A DNA stretch of 64,000 bases from Segetibacter sp. 3557_3 (GCF_004354985.1 NZ_SMSK01000008.1:62001-126000); one strand, 5' to 3'. Positions 1 to 9,223 are shown, counted from the stretch's first letter. Numbers and translations are program-made. Notes: generated by a model from the sequence alone, not told the origin.

Positions 1-377
1 CACTGCCAGTTTCCAAAAAGGCGTGGCTGCCTGGATCCTCTGAAGGCGCCATAGGCAACTGCGTTCTTTGCAGCCGTTGAAACTTCACCTATTTCTTTGC
101 CGCCTTCCATAATGATGTGGTTACATATAAGAGTAAATCGCCGCCTTAAAATGCAATCCTTCCTGAATAAGCCGCTACGGGCAGGCTTGCCGTGCTACCT
201 GGAAATTCATGCGATGTTTTCTTGAACATCGATTAAAACGGGTCTAATGTAGTCCAAAAAAGGTTAGCTGGTGTATTTATTAGGTGAAAGGGCTGAGGAT
301 ATGGCGCAACTCACAACAGCTTAACGGGCAGCAGGTTGCCGCACGCATGCAAGTGCAATTAAGACCGGCCGGTTTAC
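1..377. other. Intergenic, no gene seen
   Basis: This left-edge stretch has no open frame with recognisable protein sequence on either strand. It lies downstream of the minus-strand AI-2E transporter gene. I see no clear terminator hairpin, tRNA or repeat in it. It may hold the end of something outside the window, but nothing supports that. Confidence 0.5.
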
Positions 378-1547
378 TCAGTTAAGGTTGTGCTGCTCCG
401 GCTGGGGTATGATCCGTGGTTCATTGCCAGGCTCCCTTCGCTTTTTTCGCATTTCGGTATAATGGCGGTATAGCTTGCCCCGGTTGAGGTAGGTAATCTC
501 ATCACCCATCATTTTACCCCATGGTTTCATATCATCTATCCGGTCGAAGATCACTTTCAAAATTGCAATAAGTGGAATGGACAAAAACATGCCGGAAAAC
601 CCACAAAGCGCTCCCCCAACGATGACACCAATAATGGTTACAAGGGCATTGATTTTTACTTTCGAGCCCACGATTTTGGGCATAATGATGTTATTGTCGA
701 AAAACTGCACAACCGTAAGCACCACCAAAACCCAGATAATATCCGATAAGTTGTTTGATGTGGTGAGGGTAACCAGGGCGCAGAAAATTGAGGCAATCAG
801 CATACCGACATAAGGAATAAGGTTCAGGATGGCCGCCAGCAAGCCAAGAAAGAAAGCATACTTTATGCCTACGAGTAAAAAGCCGACGGTATTGATAACG
901 GTGATAATTGCCATCTCGATGCTTAACCCCAGCATATAATTGTATACAACCACCCTTGACTCTTTAATTACTTCTATCACTTTTTGTTGATGTCCATCCT
1001 GGAAGAGTTCGATCAGGAACTGGCGGATCATATCACGATAGTAAAGGATAAGGAACGAATAGATGGGAAGTAAAACAATCACCAGCAGGAACTCGGTTAC
1101 CGATAGAAAGGTTTGCCCGATCAGCCCGCCTCCGCCATTTGCTTCTTTAATTTGTTCGGTGCTTTCTTTGATGACTTCATTTTGATCTTTCTTGCTGAGG
1201 TGCATATTCTGGCTGATCCACCGTTGTGCAGTATTGGCATGATGCTGCAGCTTTCGTTCAATGGTTGGAAAATCGTCCAGGAAGCTTGCGATCTGGGTAA
1301 ACAAAAAATATACAACAATGATCAGTGCAATAAAGAATATGGTGAGCGATATTAATGTTGCCGGCACCCGGCCCAGCCCCTTTTTTTCCAGCATACGGTT
1401 GAATGGCAGCAGCAACACCGCAAGCAAGCCAGCGAAAGCGAACGGAACGATTACATCCTGGCCGATATAGACGATAAAAGAAAAGGCAATAAGACAAAAC
1501 AAAACCAGTGAAAACCGGACCAGGAAGGGTTGCTTAGAAACGTTCAT
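378..1547 (-). CDS. AI-2E family transporter (PerM/YdiK-like membrane protein)
   Basis: Predicted polytopic inner-membrane protein of 389 aa. Hydrophobic segments are clustered at about residues 10-50, 60-88, 145-170 and 205-330. The family signature is present as NLIPYVG (about 242-248) and FFDNNIIMPKIVGS (282-295), and a hydrophilic loop at about 90-145 is typical. The family includes E. coli TqsA (autoinducer-2 export) and others involved in ion efflux, so the substrate cannot be named. The C-terminal tail is basic and soluble. The gene is divergent from the DUF427-led operon, with about 190 bp between the starts, and appears monocistronic. The family assignment is firm; the substrate is unknown. 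Confidence 0.9.
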   Translation of the reverse strand: MNVSKQPFLVRFSLVLFCLIAFSFIVYIGQDVIVPFAFAGLLAVLLLPFNRMLEKKGLGRVPATLISLTIFFIALIIVVYFLFTQIASFLDDFPTIERKLQHHANTAQRWISQNMHLSKKDQNEVIKESTEQIKEANGGGGLIGQTFLSVTEFLLVIVLLPIYSFLILYYRDMIRQFLIELFQDGHQQKVIEVIKESRVVVYNYMLGLSIEMAIITVINTVGFLLVGIKYAFFLGLLAAILNLIPYVGMLIASIFCALVTLTTSNNLSDIIWVLVVLTVVQFFDNNIIMPKIVGSKVKINALVTIIGVIVGGALCGFSGMFLSIPLIAILKVIFDRIDDMKPWGKMMGDEITYLNRGKLYRHYTEMRKKRREPGNEPRIIPQPEQHNLN

Positions 1548-1741
1548 TATGGAATTTACTTATAAAATGCGGGAAACACCTGACTGATGAAGCTTAAAAA
1601 ATCAAACCAGAAAGGTTAGGATGCGCAATACCTTCTCATACAACGATATTCACGAAGGTTATATGCTAAGTTTAAAAACTAATTCCCTGTTCCGGCTGTT
1701 CTAAGCAGGTTAACTTTACAATTCATTGATAACGACCAATT

Positions 1742-2023
1742 ATGAAAGCATATTGGAACAACGAGCTGATTGCAGAAAGTAATGATACTATTGTAGTGGA
1801 GAATAACCACTATTTCCCGCCGGGTTCAGTAAAGGAGGAATTTCTGCAACCTTCCTCCACTGAGTCGCAATGCCCCTGGAAAGGAAAGGCATCTTATTAT
1901 TCGCTGGAAGTAAATGGCAGCTCGAATAAAGATGCAGCATGGTTTTACCCTGAACCAAAGCCGGCAGCGGAAAACATCAGGGGATACATTGCTTTTTGGA
2001 AAGGTGTTCGGGTCAGCCAATAA
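1742..2023 (+). CDS. DUF427 domain-containing protein
   Basis: A 93-aa cytosolic protein that fits the small DUF427 fold over its whole length. Diagnostic stretches are the N-terminal W-N-x-E-x-I-A-x-S strand, the YFPP motif, CPWKGKASYYS, and the C-terminal AWFYPEPKPAAENIRGYIAFW. The biochemical role of the family is not established. It is the first gene of a tightly packed plus-strand run: the next gene starts 6 bp after its stop, followed by an ABC transporter. That places it with redox and transport functions. The start codon is the first ATG after an A/T-rich segment resembling a -7 box (TAACTTTA at 1711-1718, one mismatch). Confidence 0.9.
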   Translation: MKAYWNNELIAESNDTIVVENNHYFPPGSVKEEFLQPSSTESQCPWKGKASYYSLEVNGSSNKDAAWFYPEPKPAAENIRGYIAFWKGVRVSQ

Positions 2024-2029
2024 GTTTAC

Positions 2030-3413
2030 ATGAAGAAATACGATGCGATAATTATCGGCTCAGGTCAGGCCGGAACACCGTTATCCAAAAAACTTGCAAA
2101 TGCAGGTTGGAACACTGCTTTAATTGAAAGTCGCTGGATTGGCGGAACCTGTATTAACGACGGGTGCACACCAACGAAAACAATGATTGCTTCTGCAAAG
2201 ATGGCCCGCCTTGCTTCCGAAAGCCACCAGCTTGGCATCAATATACCGGCCTACCAGGTAGACCTGCCGGCTATCGTCCGGCGGAAAAACGATATTGTGC
2301 AACGGTTTAGAGATGGTGCGCAAAAAGGGCTGGAGAAAACGCCAAACCTTGAAATCCTTTTTGGAAAAGCCCGGTTTACGGGCCCGAAAACCATCAACGT
2401 ATTCAGCGGCGGGGCTGAACCTATTGCCATCACTGCAGAAAAAATTTTTATTAATATTGGTACCACCACCCGTGTTCCCGACATCCAGGGCCTCGCCGAC
2501 ATTCCCTATCTGACCTCAACAACCATCCTAGATATCCCAGTTATTCCCGAACACCTTTTGATCATCGGTACGGGTTATATCGGGCTGGAATTTGGCCAGA
2601 TGTTCCTGCGATTTGGTAGCAAGGTGACGATGGTAGAAGCTTCATCCCAGCTGTTACACAAGGAAGATCGCGATGTTGCCGAGTGCCTCGAAAATATACT
2701 GGCGGCAGAGGGAATTACTTTTTACAAGAATGCCACTCCTGCAAGGTTCTCAAAAAACGATGAAGGTATTACGGCTTCAATAGCACACGGTAACGAAACC
2801 ATTGAACTCAACTGCTCCCATGTTCTTTTGGCAACCGGTAGAAGTCCGCAGACAATTGATCTCGGTGTGGAAAAGGCTGGTATAAAAGTGAATGAGAAAA
2901 AATTACATCGAAGTAAATGAATTCCTCGAAACATCGCAGCCAGGCGTTTACGCAATCGGCGATGTTAAGGGTGGGCCCGCCTTTACGCACGTTGCATACA
3001 ACGACCATGTGGTGTTGTGGAAGAATATCTTACAAGGTGGAAAGGTTTCGATTAAAAACAGGGTGGTACCTTACTGCATGTTTACCGATCCGCAACTCGG
3101 AAGGGTTGGGTTGTCCGAAACGGAAGCAAGAAAACACGGCCTGAACATAGAGGTTGCAGTATTGTCAATGGAGCACGTTGCAAGGGCAATTGAAATGGGG
3201 GATACCCGTGGCATCATGAAGGCGATTGTTGACACCGACACCAGGAAAATCCTCGGCGCTGCGATCATCGGAACGGATGGTGGCGAAATTATGTCTGTAT
3301 TGCAACTTGCTATGGCCGGGGGCATTACGGCCGACAACATTCGTGAAATGATGTTCGCACATCCCCTGTATGCCGAGTCACTGAACAACCTCTTTATGAA
3401 ATTAGATAAATAA
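2030..3413 (+). pseudogene. FAD-dependent pyridine nucleotide-disulfide oxidoreductase (mercuric reductase/RclA-like), frameshifted
   Basis: Class I flavoprotein disulfide reductase of about 461 aa if joined. The first frame (2030-2920) carries the FAD site GSGQAG (about 10-15), the redox pair GGTCINDGCTPTK (about 39-51) and the NAD(P)H site GTGYIGLEFG. The second frame (from about 2892) carries the second FAD motif VYAIGDVKGG and the dimerisation domain ending in FAHPLYAESLNNLF with the His/Glu pair. The frames meet at a run of six A (2897-2902). Removing one A restores a continuous reading ...VNEKNYIEVNEF..., as the family expects. There is no N-terminal HMA domain and no C-terminal Cys pair, so a true MerA is unlikely. 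The gene is 6 bp from both neighbours in an operon with an OpuC-type transporter. It may be a real lesion, a homopolymer error, or a slippage site. Confidence 0.85.
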
Positions 3414-3419
3414 TCAAGG

Positions 3420-4382
3420 TTGATAAAGCTAACACAGGTAAGTAAGCTGTACAACGGGAACCCGGCTGTAAACAACATTTCGTTCGAGGTCAAAGAAGGA
3501 GAAAACATGGTTTTGCTCGGTACCAGCGGCTGCGGTAAAACCACAACCCTTCGGATGATCAATCGATTGGTTGAACCTTCAGCTGGCATTATCGAAGTAA
3601 ACGGTACCAATGTCGGAGCCCAACAACGAGAGTCCCTTCGACGCGGCATTGGTTATGTTTTGCAGCATAACGGCCTTTTTCCGCATTATACCATAGCTGA
3701 GAATATTGGCCTTGTTCCTACCCTTCTCAAATGGAGTAAGAAAAAAACGCAGCAACGATCCGATGAGTTGCTTGAAAAATTACATCTGCCACCTGCGCAA
3801 TATGGAAAGTTGTACCCCGGTCAGCTCAGTGGCGGTCAGCAACAGCGGGTTGGACTCGCCCGGGCACTTGCTGCAAATCCTCCCGTTTTATTAATGGATG
3901 AACCTTTTGGTGCGCTGGATCCGGTTACCCGGACGGCCATAAAAAAAGAGTTTAGCGCGCTTGAAGAATTTCGAAAAAAAACCATAGTGCTTGTTACGCA
4001 CGACGTGCAGGAGGCCTTTGAACTTGGCGACCGCATTTGCCTGATGGATAAAGGTGAGATTGTACAAACAGGCAGCCCGGCCGAATTACTTTTTAAACCG
4101 GCAAATGCATTCGTCAGCGGTTTTTTAAACAACAACAGGTTGTCGCTCGAATTACAGGCCCTTACCCTCAACGACGTTTTTGCATTACTGCCACCAGGTC
4201 ACATGGAGGGAGAAGGGTTAAATATACAACCCGCAACAACCCTCTGGAGCAGCATGGAGCAGCTCGCTTCCCGTCACAGGGCTGATCAGATTGGTGTCGT
4301 AACCATTGGCGCGACAAAACATTTCGACATCGCACGGTTAATGGGCGCTTTTACCCTTTACAAAACCAGGCTCCATGGATGA
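3420..4382 (+). CDS. OpuC/ProV-type ABC transporter ATP-binding protein (possible EgtV)
   Basis: ATPase subunit of 320 aa of a quaternary-amine/osmolyte-type importer. Walker A is GTSGCGKTT (about 36-44), the signature is LSGGQQQRVGLARAL, Walker B is VLLMDEPFGALDP, and the H-loop is VTHD. The region after about residue 230 is a short degenerate tail rather than a clear pair of CBS domains. The only plausible start is TTG, 6 bp after the reductase stop. The stop overlaps the permease start by 8 bp (ATGGATGA), indicating translational coupling. The family normally imports glycine betaine, choline or carnitine. Because egtB and egtD follow the operon, the ergothioneine importer EgtUV is an attractive alternative, by context only. 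Confidence 0.92.
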   Translation: MIKLTQVSKLYNGNPAVNNISFEVKEGENMVLLGTSGCGKTTTLRMINRLVEPSAGIIEVNGTNVGAQQRESLRRGIGYVLQHNGLFPHYTIAENIGLVPTLLKWSKKKTQQRSDELLEKLHLPPAQYGKLYPGQLSGGQQQRVGLARALAANPPVLLMDEPFGALDPVTRTAIKKEFSALEEFRKKTIVLVTHDVQEAFELGDRICLMDKGEIVQTGSPAELLFKPANAFVSGFLNNNRLSLELQALTLNDVFALLPPGHMEGEGLNIQPATTLWSSMEQLASRHRADQIGVVTIGATKHFDIARLMGAFTLYKTRLHG

Positions 4383-5946
4383 ACCGCAAACATTGTGGCA
4401 ATTTTTTGCGCAACAATCGGGCAAAATACTCGAACAAACCTACGCGCATATCGGGCTCACTTTCGTTTCGTTATTCCTTTCGGTGCTTATCGGTGTTCCG
4501 CTGGGCATCTGGATTGCGAAGAACAAAAAATGGAGCTCCCCGGTCCTGGGTTTTGCCGGTGTTTTGCAAACCATTCCAAGCATTGCGCTGCTCGGTTTTA
4601 TGATTCCACTGCTTGGCATTGGCGCTAAACCGGCAATTGTTGCGCTGTTGTTGTATGCCCTGCTGCCGATCATACGTAACACCTATACCGGGATTATAGG
4701 GGTAAATGCTTCTATTACCGATGCGGCACGTGGCATGGGAATGAGTGGCTGGCAGGTACTTACAAAGGTGGAATTGCCACTTGCCATGCCCGTTTTGCTT
4801 GCGGGTATCAGAACGGCAACCGTGATTAACGTAGGTGTAGCCACCCTGGCGGCCTACATAGCCGCCGGCGGCCTCGGCGAGTTTATATTCGGCGGCATCG
4901 CTTTAAATAATACCCACATGATACTCGCAGGAGCCATCCCGGCGGCATTATTGGCCATCCTGTTCGACTTCCTTTTATCGCTTGCGCAACACCTCAACAT
5001 CCGGAAACTACGGGCAGCTTTGGTTTTGTTACCGATCATTTTAGTGCTGCTTTCATCGTTTTACCTCCTGCCCACGGTCCTGGGCAGCCGTATGCTTGCC
5101 GGCTTTACCCCCGAGTTCATGGGCCGCAGCGATGGCTACCTTGGACTAAAAGAAAAGTATAACCTGGATATCCGAACGGTAGTCATCAGCGATGCCGTTA
5201 TGTATAAAGCGGCCTTCGAAAAACAACTTGATGTAATCAGCGGCTACAGCACCGATGGGCGGCTGAAAGCATTCGACCTGGTTGTACTCGACGACGATAA
5301 AACTATCTTTCCGCCATATTACGCCGCCCCGGTAGTCCGGCACGAAGTTTTAGTTCAGTACCCCGAAGTCGAAAACACACTCAACCTGCTGTCGGGTAAA
5401 ATCAACGACTCGTTGATGACCGAAATGAATTACCAGGTTGACTACCTGAAACAAAGTCCCGAAAAGGTTGCGCAGGATTTCCTGGTCAGCAGGGGTCTTT
5501 ACCAGCCGCCAAGGGGTGGGAAAAAGGGCCTGATCCGGATGGGATCAAAAATATTTGGCGAACAATACATTCTTTTGCAACTCTATACAATGCTGCTGAG
5601 GGGTTACACCGAATTGGAAGTGGAAACAAAGACCGGACTCGGCGGAACGAAAATTTGCTTTGATGCCATACGAAATAACGAGATCGACCTTTACCCGGAA
5701 TATACCGGCACCGGGCTGCTGGTTTTATTGAAACCAACTAAAGCAACCCTTAACCGTATAATGTCCGATAAAGAGAAGGTATACGCTTATGTAAGCCGTG
5801 AGTTTTCCCGGCAGTACCAACTCGATTGGCTAAGACCCATTGGTTTTAATAACGCGTACGCGCTTATGATCCGTAAAGAAGATGCTGAAGCGCTGCAGAT
5901 TAGAACCATTTCCGACCTCAAGTTGTATATAGATCAACACGGCTAA
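4375..5946 (+). CDS. ABC permease fused to a circularly permuted OpuAC-type substrate-binding domain (EgtU/OpuCB-CC-like)
   Basis: A 523-aa two-part protein. Residues 1 to about 235 are a ProW/OpuCB-like permease with five to six membrane segments and the EAA-type loop around DAARGMGMSGWQVLTKVELP (about 116-135). The remainder is a ProX/OsmF-type binding domain, exported by fusion. The lobes are in swapped order. The normally C-terminal part comes first (about 242-376: GFTPEFMGRSDGY, YSTDGRLKAFDL, DDDKTIFPPY, APVVR). The normally N-terminal part follows after a short linker (about 387-523: RMGSKIFGEQ, GLGGTKICFDAI, EIDLYPEYTGTG, PIGFNNAYAL, TISDL). The protein ends exactly where the standard fold would run into GFTPEF. 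Permease/binding fusions are known in Bacillota EgtU and OpuC relatives. Substrate is unproven: osmolyte or ergothioneine. Confidence 0.93.
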   Translation: MDEPQTLWQFFAQQSGKILEQTYAHIGLTFVSLFLSVLIGVPLGIWIAKNKKWSSPVLGFAGVLQTIPSIALLGFMIPLLGIGAKPAIVALLLYALLPIIRNTYTGIIGVNASITDAARGMGMSGWQVLTKVELPLAMPVLLAGIRTATVINVGVATLAAYIAAGGLGEFIFGGIALNNTHMILAGAIPAALLAILFDFLLSLAQHLNIRKLRAALVLLPIILVLLSSFYLLPTVLGSRMLAGFTPEFMGRSDGYLGLKEKYNLDIRTVVISDAVMYKAAFEKQLDVISGYSTDGRLKAFDLVVLDDDKTIFPPYYAAPVVRHEVLVQYPEVENTLNLLSGKINDSLMTEMNYQVDYLKQSPEKVAQDFLVSRGLYQPPRGGKKGLIRMGSKIFGEQYILLQLYTMLLRGYTELEVETKTGLGGTKICFDAIRNNEIDLYPEYTGTGLLVLLKPTKATLNRIMSDKEKVYAYVSREFSRQYQLDWLRPIGFNNAYALMIRKEDAEALQIRTISDLKLYIDQHG

Positions 5947-5977
5947 AAGGGTTGGTCAGGTAAAAACGGGGATCATT

Positions 5978-6063
5978 CTTTTTTGGGCCAGGCGGCAGAG
6001 CATATCCGTGACGGCCGTTGCCCGCCCAGGTGCGCCAGTCGGACGGGCGTCGCACTCTTGTAC
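5978..6063 (-). repeat. Dispersed core repeat with REP-like hairpin, minus orientation
   Basis: Read on the minus strand, it starts GTACAAGAGTGCGACG, continues into a GC hairpin (cccgccc at 6021-6027 pairing with ggacggg at 6041-6047), and ends CC-rich before an A-run (ttttttggg on the plus strand). The same order of parts is found inside the mobile element at 46759 and alone at 22541, 39053 and 57346. No terminal inverted repeats are visible here. It fills most of the 288-bp gap between the transporter operon and egtB. Confidence 0.65.
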
Positions 6064-6234
6064 GGCTGTGCAATAAGCAGCAGGCTACCGGCTTCAAAAT
6101 ATAGCTGTTCACAAAAAACAGGAATTGGTGTAGCAGTACTAATGGCAGTTTGATCTGTGATAATGTATTCCGGCGGGTATCCCCTGGTAAGTAAATGACT
6201 ACGGCGATAGCTCCATGGTCCTTAAAACAAACAA

Positions 6235-7392
6235 ATGAGCACATCATCCCTTTTAGATAAGTATTTAGCGGTCAGACAAAGAACAGAAACCATCTGCGGG
6301 CCCCTTCAGAAAGAAGATTATGTAGTGCAGCCGGTTGTCGATGTGAGTCCTCCAAAGTGGCATATTGGTCATACCACCTGGTTCTTTGAAACCTTTTTGC
6401 TAAAAGAACATGCAATGGGTTATAAGGAGTATGACCCTAACTACAATTACGTTTTCAATAGTTATTACGAAACGGTTGGGGCTCGTGTAATTCGAACCGA
6501 CCGGGGTAATCTTAGCCGCCCGACGGTTGATGACGTTTACAAATACCGCAAGTATGTAGATGAGGCCATGGTAAAGTTTCTTAGCGATGGTTATCCTGAA
6601 ACCCTGACCGATACCATCAACCTGGGTTTGAACCACGAAGAGCAACACCAGGAATTATTATGGACGGATATCAAATATATTCTTGGGCATAACCCGCTGT
6701 TTCCGCCCTATGATGCTGCAACGAAATCCGCCGGTGGGGCTGTTGAAGCCGGTAACATGATGAGCGTAAGTGAAGGGTTATACGATATTGGTTTTGAGGG
6801 TACCGGTTTTTGTTTCGACAACGAACTGGGCAGGCACAAAGTTTACCTGCCCGGTTTTAAGATCGCTAAAGAGCTGGTCACAAACGGGGAATACCTTACG
6901 TTTATCAATGCCGGCGGGTACAGGGATTTCCGGTTTTGGCATGCAGAAGGTTGGGATTGGGTCAAATCAAATGCGGTTCAATGCCCGATGTATTGGCATC
7001 TTGTCAATGGCGGATGGCAGCACTTTACCCTAAGAGGTTTGGAACCGCTTGACGAGGCCGGTACTTTAAACCACATAAGCTTTTACGAAGCTGCCGCATT
7101 TGCTGCCTGGAAGGGCATGCGATTACCAACGGAGTTTGAGTGGGAAATCGCAGCCCCGCAGCTGAATTGGGGAACCAGGTGGGAATGGACCGAAAGCGCT
7201 TATCTTCCTTACCCGGGTTTTAGCAAAGCACCGGGGGCAATTGGCGAATACAATGGAAAATTCATGGTTAATCAAAAGGTTTTACGGGGTGCCTCCGAAG
7301 TTACCTCACCGGGGCATAGTCGCATAACCTACCGAAACTTTTTTCATCCGCAACTTCGCTGGCAATATACAGGCATAAGGCTCGCACAATAG
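6235..7392 (+). CDS. egtB: Ergothioneine biosynthesis sulfoxide synthase EgtB
   Basis: Non-haem iron enzyme of 385 aa that joins trimethylhistidine (hercynine) to a thiol (cysteine or gamma-glutamylcysteine) using oxygen. The N-terminal DinB-like half carries the expected iron ligands: His46 in HIGHTTWFFE, and His134 and His138 in NHEEQHQEL. The C-terminal formylglycine-generating-enzyme/sulfatase-modifying fold contains EFEWEIAAPQ..WEWTES and ends VLRGAS..HSRITYRNFFHP..RWQYTGIRLA. It starts at ATG. EgtD begins 7 bp after the stop, so the two are almost certainly co-transcribed. No egtA, egtC or egtE is seen nearby, as is usual outside actinobacteria. Confidence 0.95.
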   Translation: MSTSSLLDKYLAVRQRTETICGPLQKEDYVVQPVVDVSPPKWHIGHTTWFFETFLLKEHAMGYKEYDPNYNYVFNSYYETVGARVIRTDRGNLSRPTVDDVYKYRKYVDEAMVKFLSDGYPETLTDTINLGLNHEEQHQELLWTDIKYILGHNPLFPPYDAATKSAGGAVEAGNMMSVSEGLYDIGFEGTGFCFDNELGRHKVYLPGFKIAKELVTNGEYLTFINAGGYRDFRFWHAEGWDWVKSNAVQCPMYWHLVNGGWQHFTLRGLEPLDEAGTLNHISFYEAAAFAAWKGMRLPTEFEWEIAAPQLNWGTRWEWTESAYLPYPGFSKAPGAIGEYNGKFMVNQKVLRGASEVTSPGHSRITYRNFFHPQLRWQYTGIRLAQ

Positions 7393-7398
7393 CTCATT

Positions 7399-8433
7399 AT
7401 GGAACAACTCACCGCAACAAGCAAAACACTGTCTGAATGTACTCCCGAGGCAGGTAGGCTCTCCACGGGACCAGGGAAAGTCCGGCTGACAGCCGACAGT
7501 CCTTTCTTACAGTCCGTATTGAAGGGCCTTTGCTCCAAAAGCAAATTTCTTGAGTCGAAGTATTTCTACGACGAGGCAGGTGATGAATTGTTCAGGCAGA
7601 TCATGGCTTGTCCTGAGTACTATCCAACCGATTGTGAGCACGAGATTTTTAGCCGGCAAACCGCGTATCTCGCTTCAGCACTCATTCCAGACTCGGAAGA
7701 CTTTGACGTGATTGAATTAGGTGCCGGAGACGCAACCAAATCCATCTTTTTACTTTCAGAGATCCTGGGCCGGAATCAAAAGTTTACGTATTTGCCGGTC
7801 GACATTTCTTCAAACGTAATCAACAACCTACAAACGCAATTACCAGCGAGATTGCCCGGGCTCCGGGTGACAGGGCTGAACGGCGAATACTTCCAGATGC
7901 TGGCGAAAGCAACCGAACGCCCTGCAAAACGTAAGATTGTTTTATTTCTTGGTGGCAACATAGGCAACATTCCGTACGAAGAGGCCCGGCAGTTCTGCCT
8001 CAAGATGCGTGAACACCTTGCCAAAGGTGACCTCGTGCTGATTGGGTTCGATCTCAAGAAAGATCCCCGGGTTATTTTAAGTGCCTATAACGACAAAGCA
8101 GGTCTTACCCGGGATTTTAACCTTAACCTGCTTAAGCGTATCAACAGGGAACTTGGGGCAAATTTCAACCTCGACAACTTTAGTCATTATCCAACGTATG
8201 ACCCAGCCAATGGGGCTTGTAAAAGTTACCTGGTATGCAACATCAGCCAGGAAGTAAATATCGCCGGTGAAACCATCCGCTTCAGGCAGGGTGAAACGGT
8301 ATTTATGGAAATATCCCAAAAGTATACCCCTGACCAAACAGATGAACTTGCCCACCAATGTGGTTTCAGGCGATCCGCTCATTTTTATGACTCCAGGCAG
8401 TGGTTTCTTGATGCCGTTTGGGAGTGTATATAA
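7399..8433 (+). CDS. egtD: L-histidine N(alpha)-methyltransferase EgtD
   Basis: SAM-dependent methyltransferase of 344 aa that trimethylates histidine to hercynine, the first step of ergothioneine synthesis. The SAM-binding loop is VIELGAGDATKS (about 104-115). Other family landmarks are KYFYDEAGDELFRQI near the N-terminus, ILFLGGNIGN-like FLGGNIGNIPYEEA, and the C-terminal MEISQKYT..FYDSRQWFLDAVWE. Length matches the family (about 320-350). It follows egtB by 6 bp, forming a compact egtBD unit downstream of the OpuC-type transporter. Confidence 0.95.
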   Translation: MEQLTATSKTLSECTPEAGRLSTGPGKVRLTADSPFLQSVLKGLCSKSKFLESKYFYDEAGDELFRQIMACPEYYPTDCEHEIFSRQTAYLASALIPDSEDFDVIELGAGDATKSIFLLSEILGRNQKFTYLPVDISSNVINNLQTQLPARLPGLRVTGLNGEYFQMLAKATERPAKRKIVLFLGGNIGNIPYEEARQFCLKMREHLAKGDLVLIGFDLKKDPRVILSAYNDKAGLTRDFNLNLLKRINRELGANFNLDNFSHYPTYDPANGACKSYLVCNISQEVNIAGETIRFRQGETVFMEISQKYTPDQTDELAHQCGFRRSAHFYDSRQWFLDAVWECI

Positions 8434-8552
8434 GTCGTAATTCGATCCGGATAAACTCAATTTCCAACTAGCAGAACTCATGATAATTGTATAACTTTCG
8501 GAGTTACAAACCGGGTTGCGCTCATCGGCGCGGCCATCTCCAAAAGTTATTC

Positions 8553-8999
8553 ATGAAAAAAATCATTGGTATATTCTGCATTGGACTTCTATATGCCACT
8601 TCCGTAACAGCTCAGCCCGTGATAACCTTTAATCACCTTGCCATCTACGTAAACAATCTTCAGAAGAGTACGGAATTTTATAAGAATGTATTACAGCTTG
8701 AAGAGGTTCCTGAGCCCTTTAAAGATCAAAAACATGCCTGGTTTAAGATGGCAGACCGGATAACCTTGCATGTAATACAGGGAGCAGAAAAGAACGTAAA
8801 ACATTACCGCAGCGATCATTTTTGTTTTAGCGTTCCCTCGTTGCAGCCGTTTATCGAACGTTTATCCCGATACAAAATATCCTATGTAAGTGCAAGCGAC
8901 GAACCGATGAAGGTTACCACGCGGGTAGATGGGGTTCACCAGATTTACTTGCAGGATCCTGACGGTTACTGGATAGAAATGAATGATGCCCGACAATAA
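8553..8999 (+). CDS. Secreted VOC (glyoxalase/dioxygenase) family protein
   Basis: Single VOC-fold protein of 148 aa with an N-terminal signal peptide (MKKIIGIFCIGLLYATSVTA, cleavage likely after about residue 20). The mature part has the glyoxalase pattern: FNHLAIYVNNLQKSTEFYKNVL, HAWFKM, DHFCFSV, and a closing IYLQDPDGYWIEM with metal-ligand-like Glu. I chose the ATG at 8553 because it starts a clean signal peptide; an upstream in-frame start would add a polar, unlikely leader. The periplasmic substrate is unknown. It lies about 120 bp after egtD and may be an independent gene. Confidence 0.85.
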   Translation: MKKIIGIFCIGLLYATSVTAQPVITFNHLAIYVNNLQKSTEFYKNVLQLEEVPEPFKDQKHAWFKMADRITLHVIQGAEKNVKHYRSDHFCFSVPSLQPFIERLSRYKISYVSASDEPMKVTTRVDGVHQIYLQDPDGYWIEMNDARQ

Positions 9000-9223
9000 G
9001 ATGAGCTTATATTCTACTTAGTCACTCGCCAAAATGTAAGCTCTGTTACACTGGCCCTTAACAGGCTAAGACGCGAAATCAAAATTTTTCGGCCAGGCTT
9101 ACAGGTATCGTTTACCGCCTGTTCAGGCGTTACCAAAACTGCAAAAAAGCAGGTTACTTCCATGTTTTGTTGTTGCACTTAAGCGTATGCTTGTTTCCTT
9201 AGCAATCCTTAAAAAACAACCCC

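Noticed and set aside
2030-3413. Mercuric reductase (merA) as the function of the flavoprotein
   Set aside because: The N-terminal metal-binding domain and the C-terminal Cys pair of MerA are absent, and no mer genes are near; MerC at 32083 is far away.
3071-3649. Minus-strand open frame of 192 codons across the reductase and ATPase genes
   Set aside because: Antisense shadow of two genes with clear motifs on the other strand.
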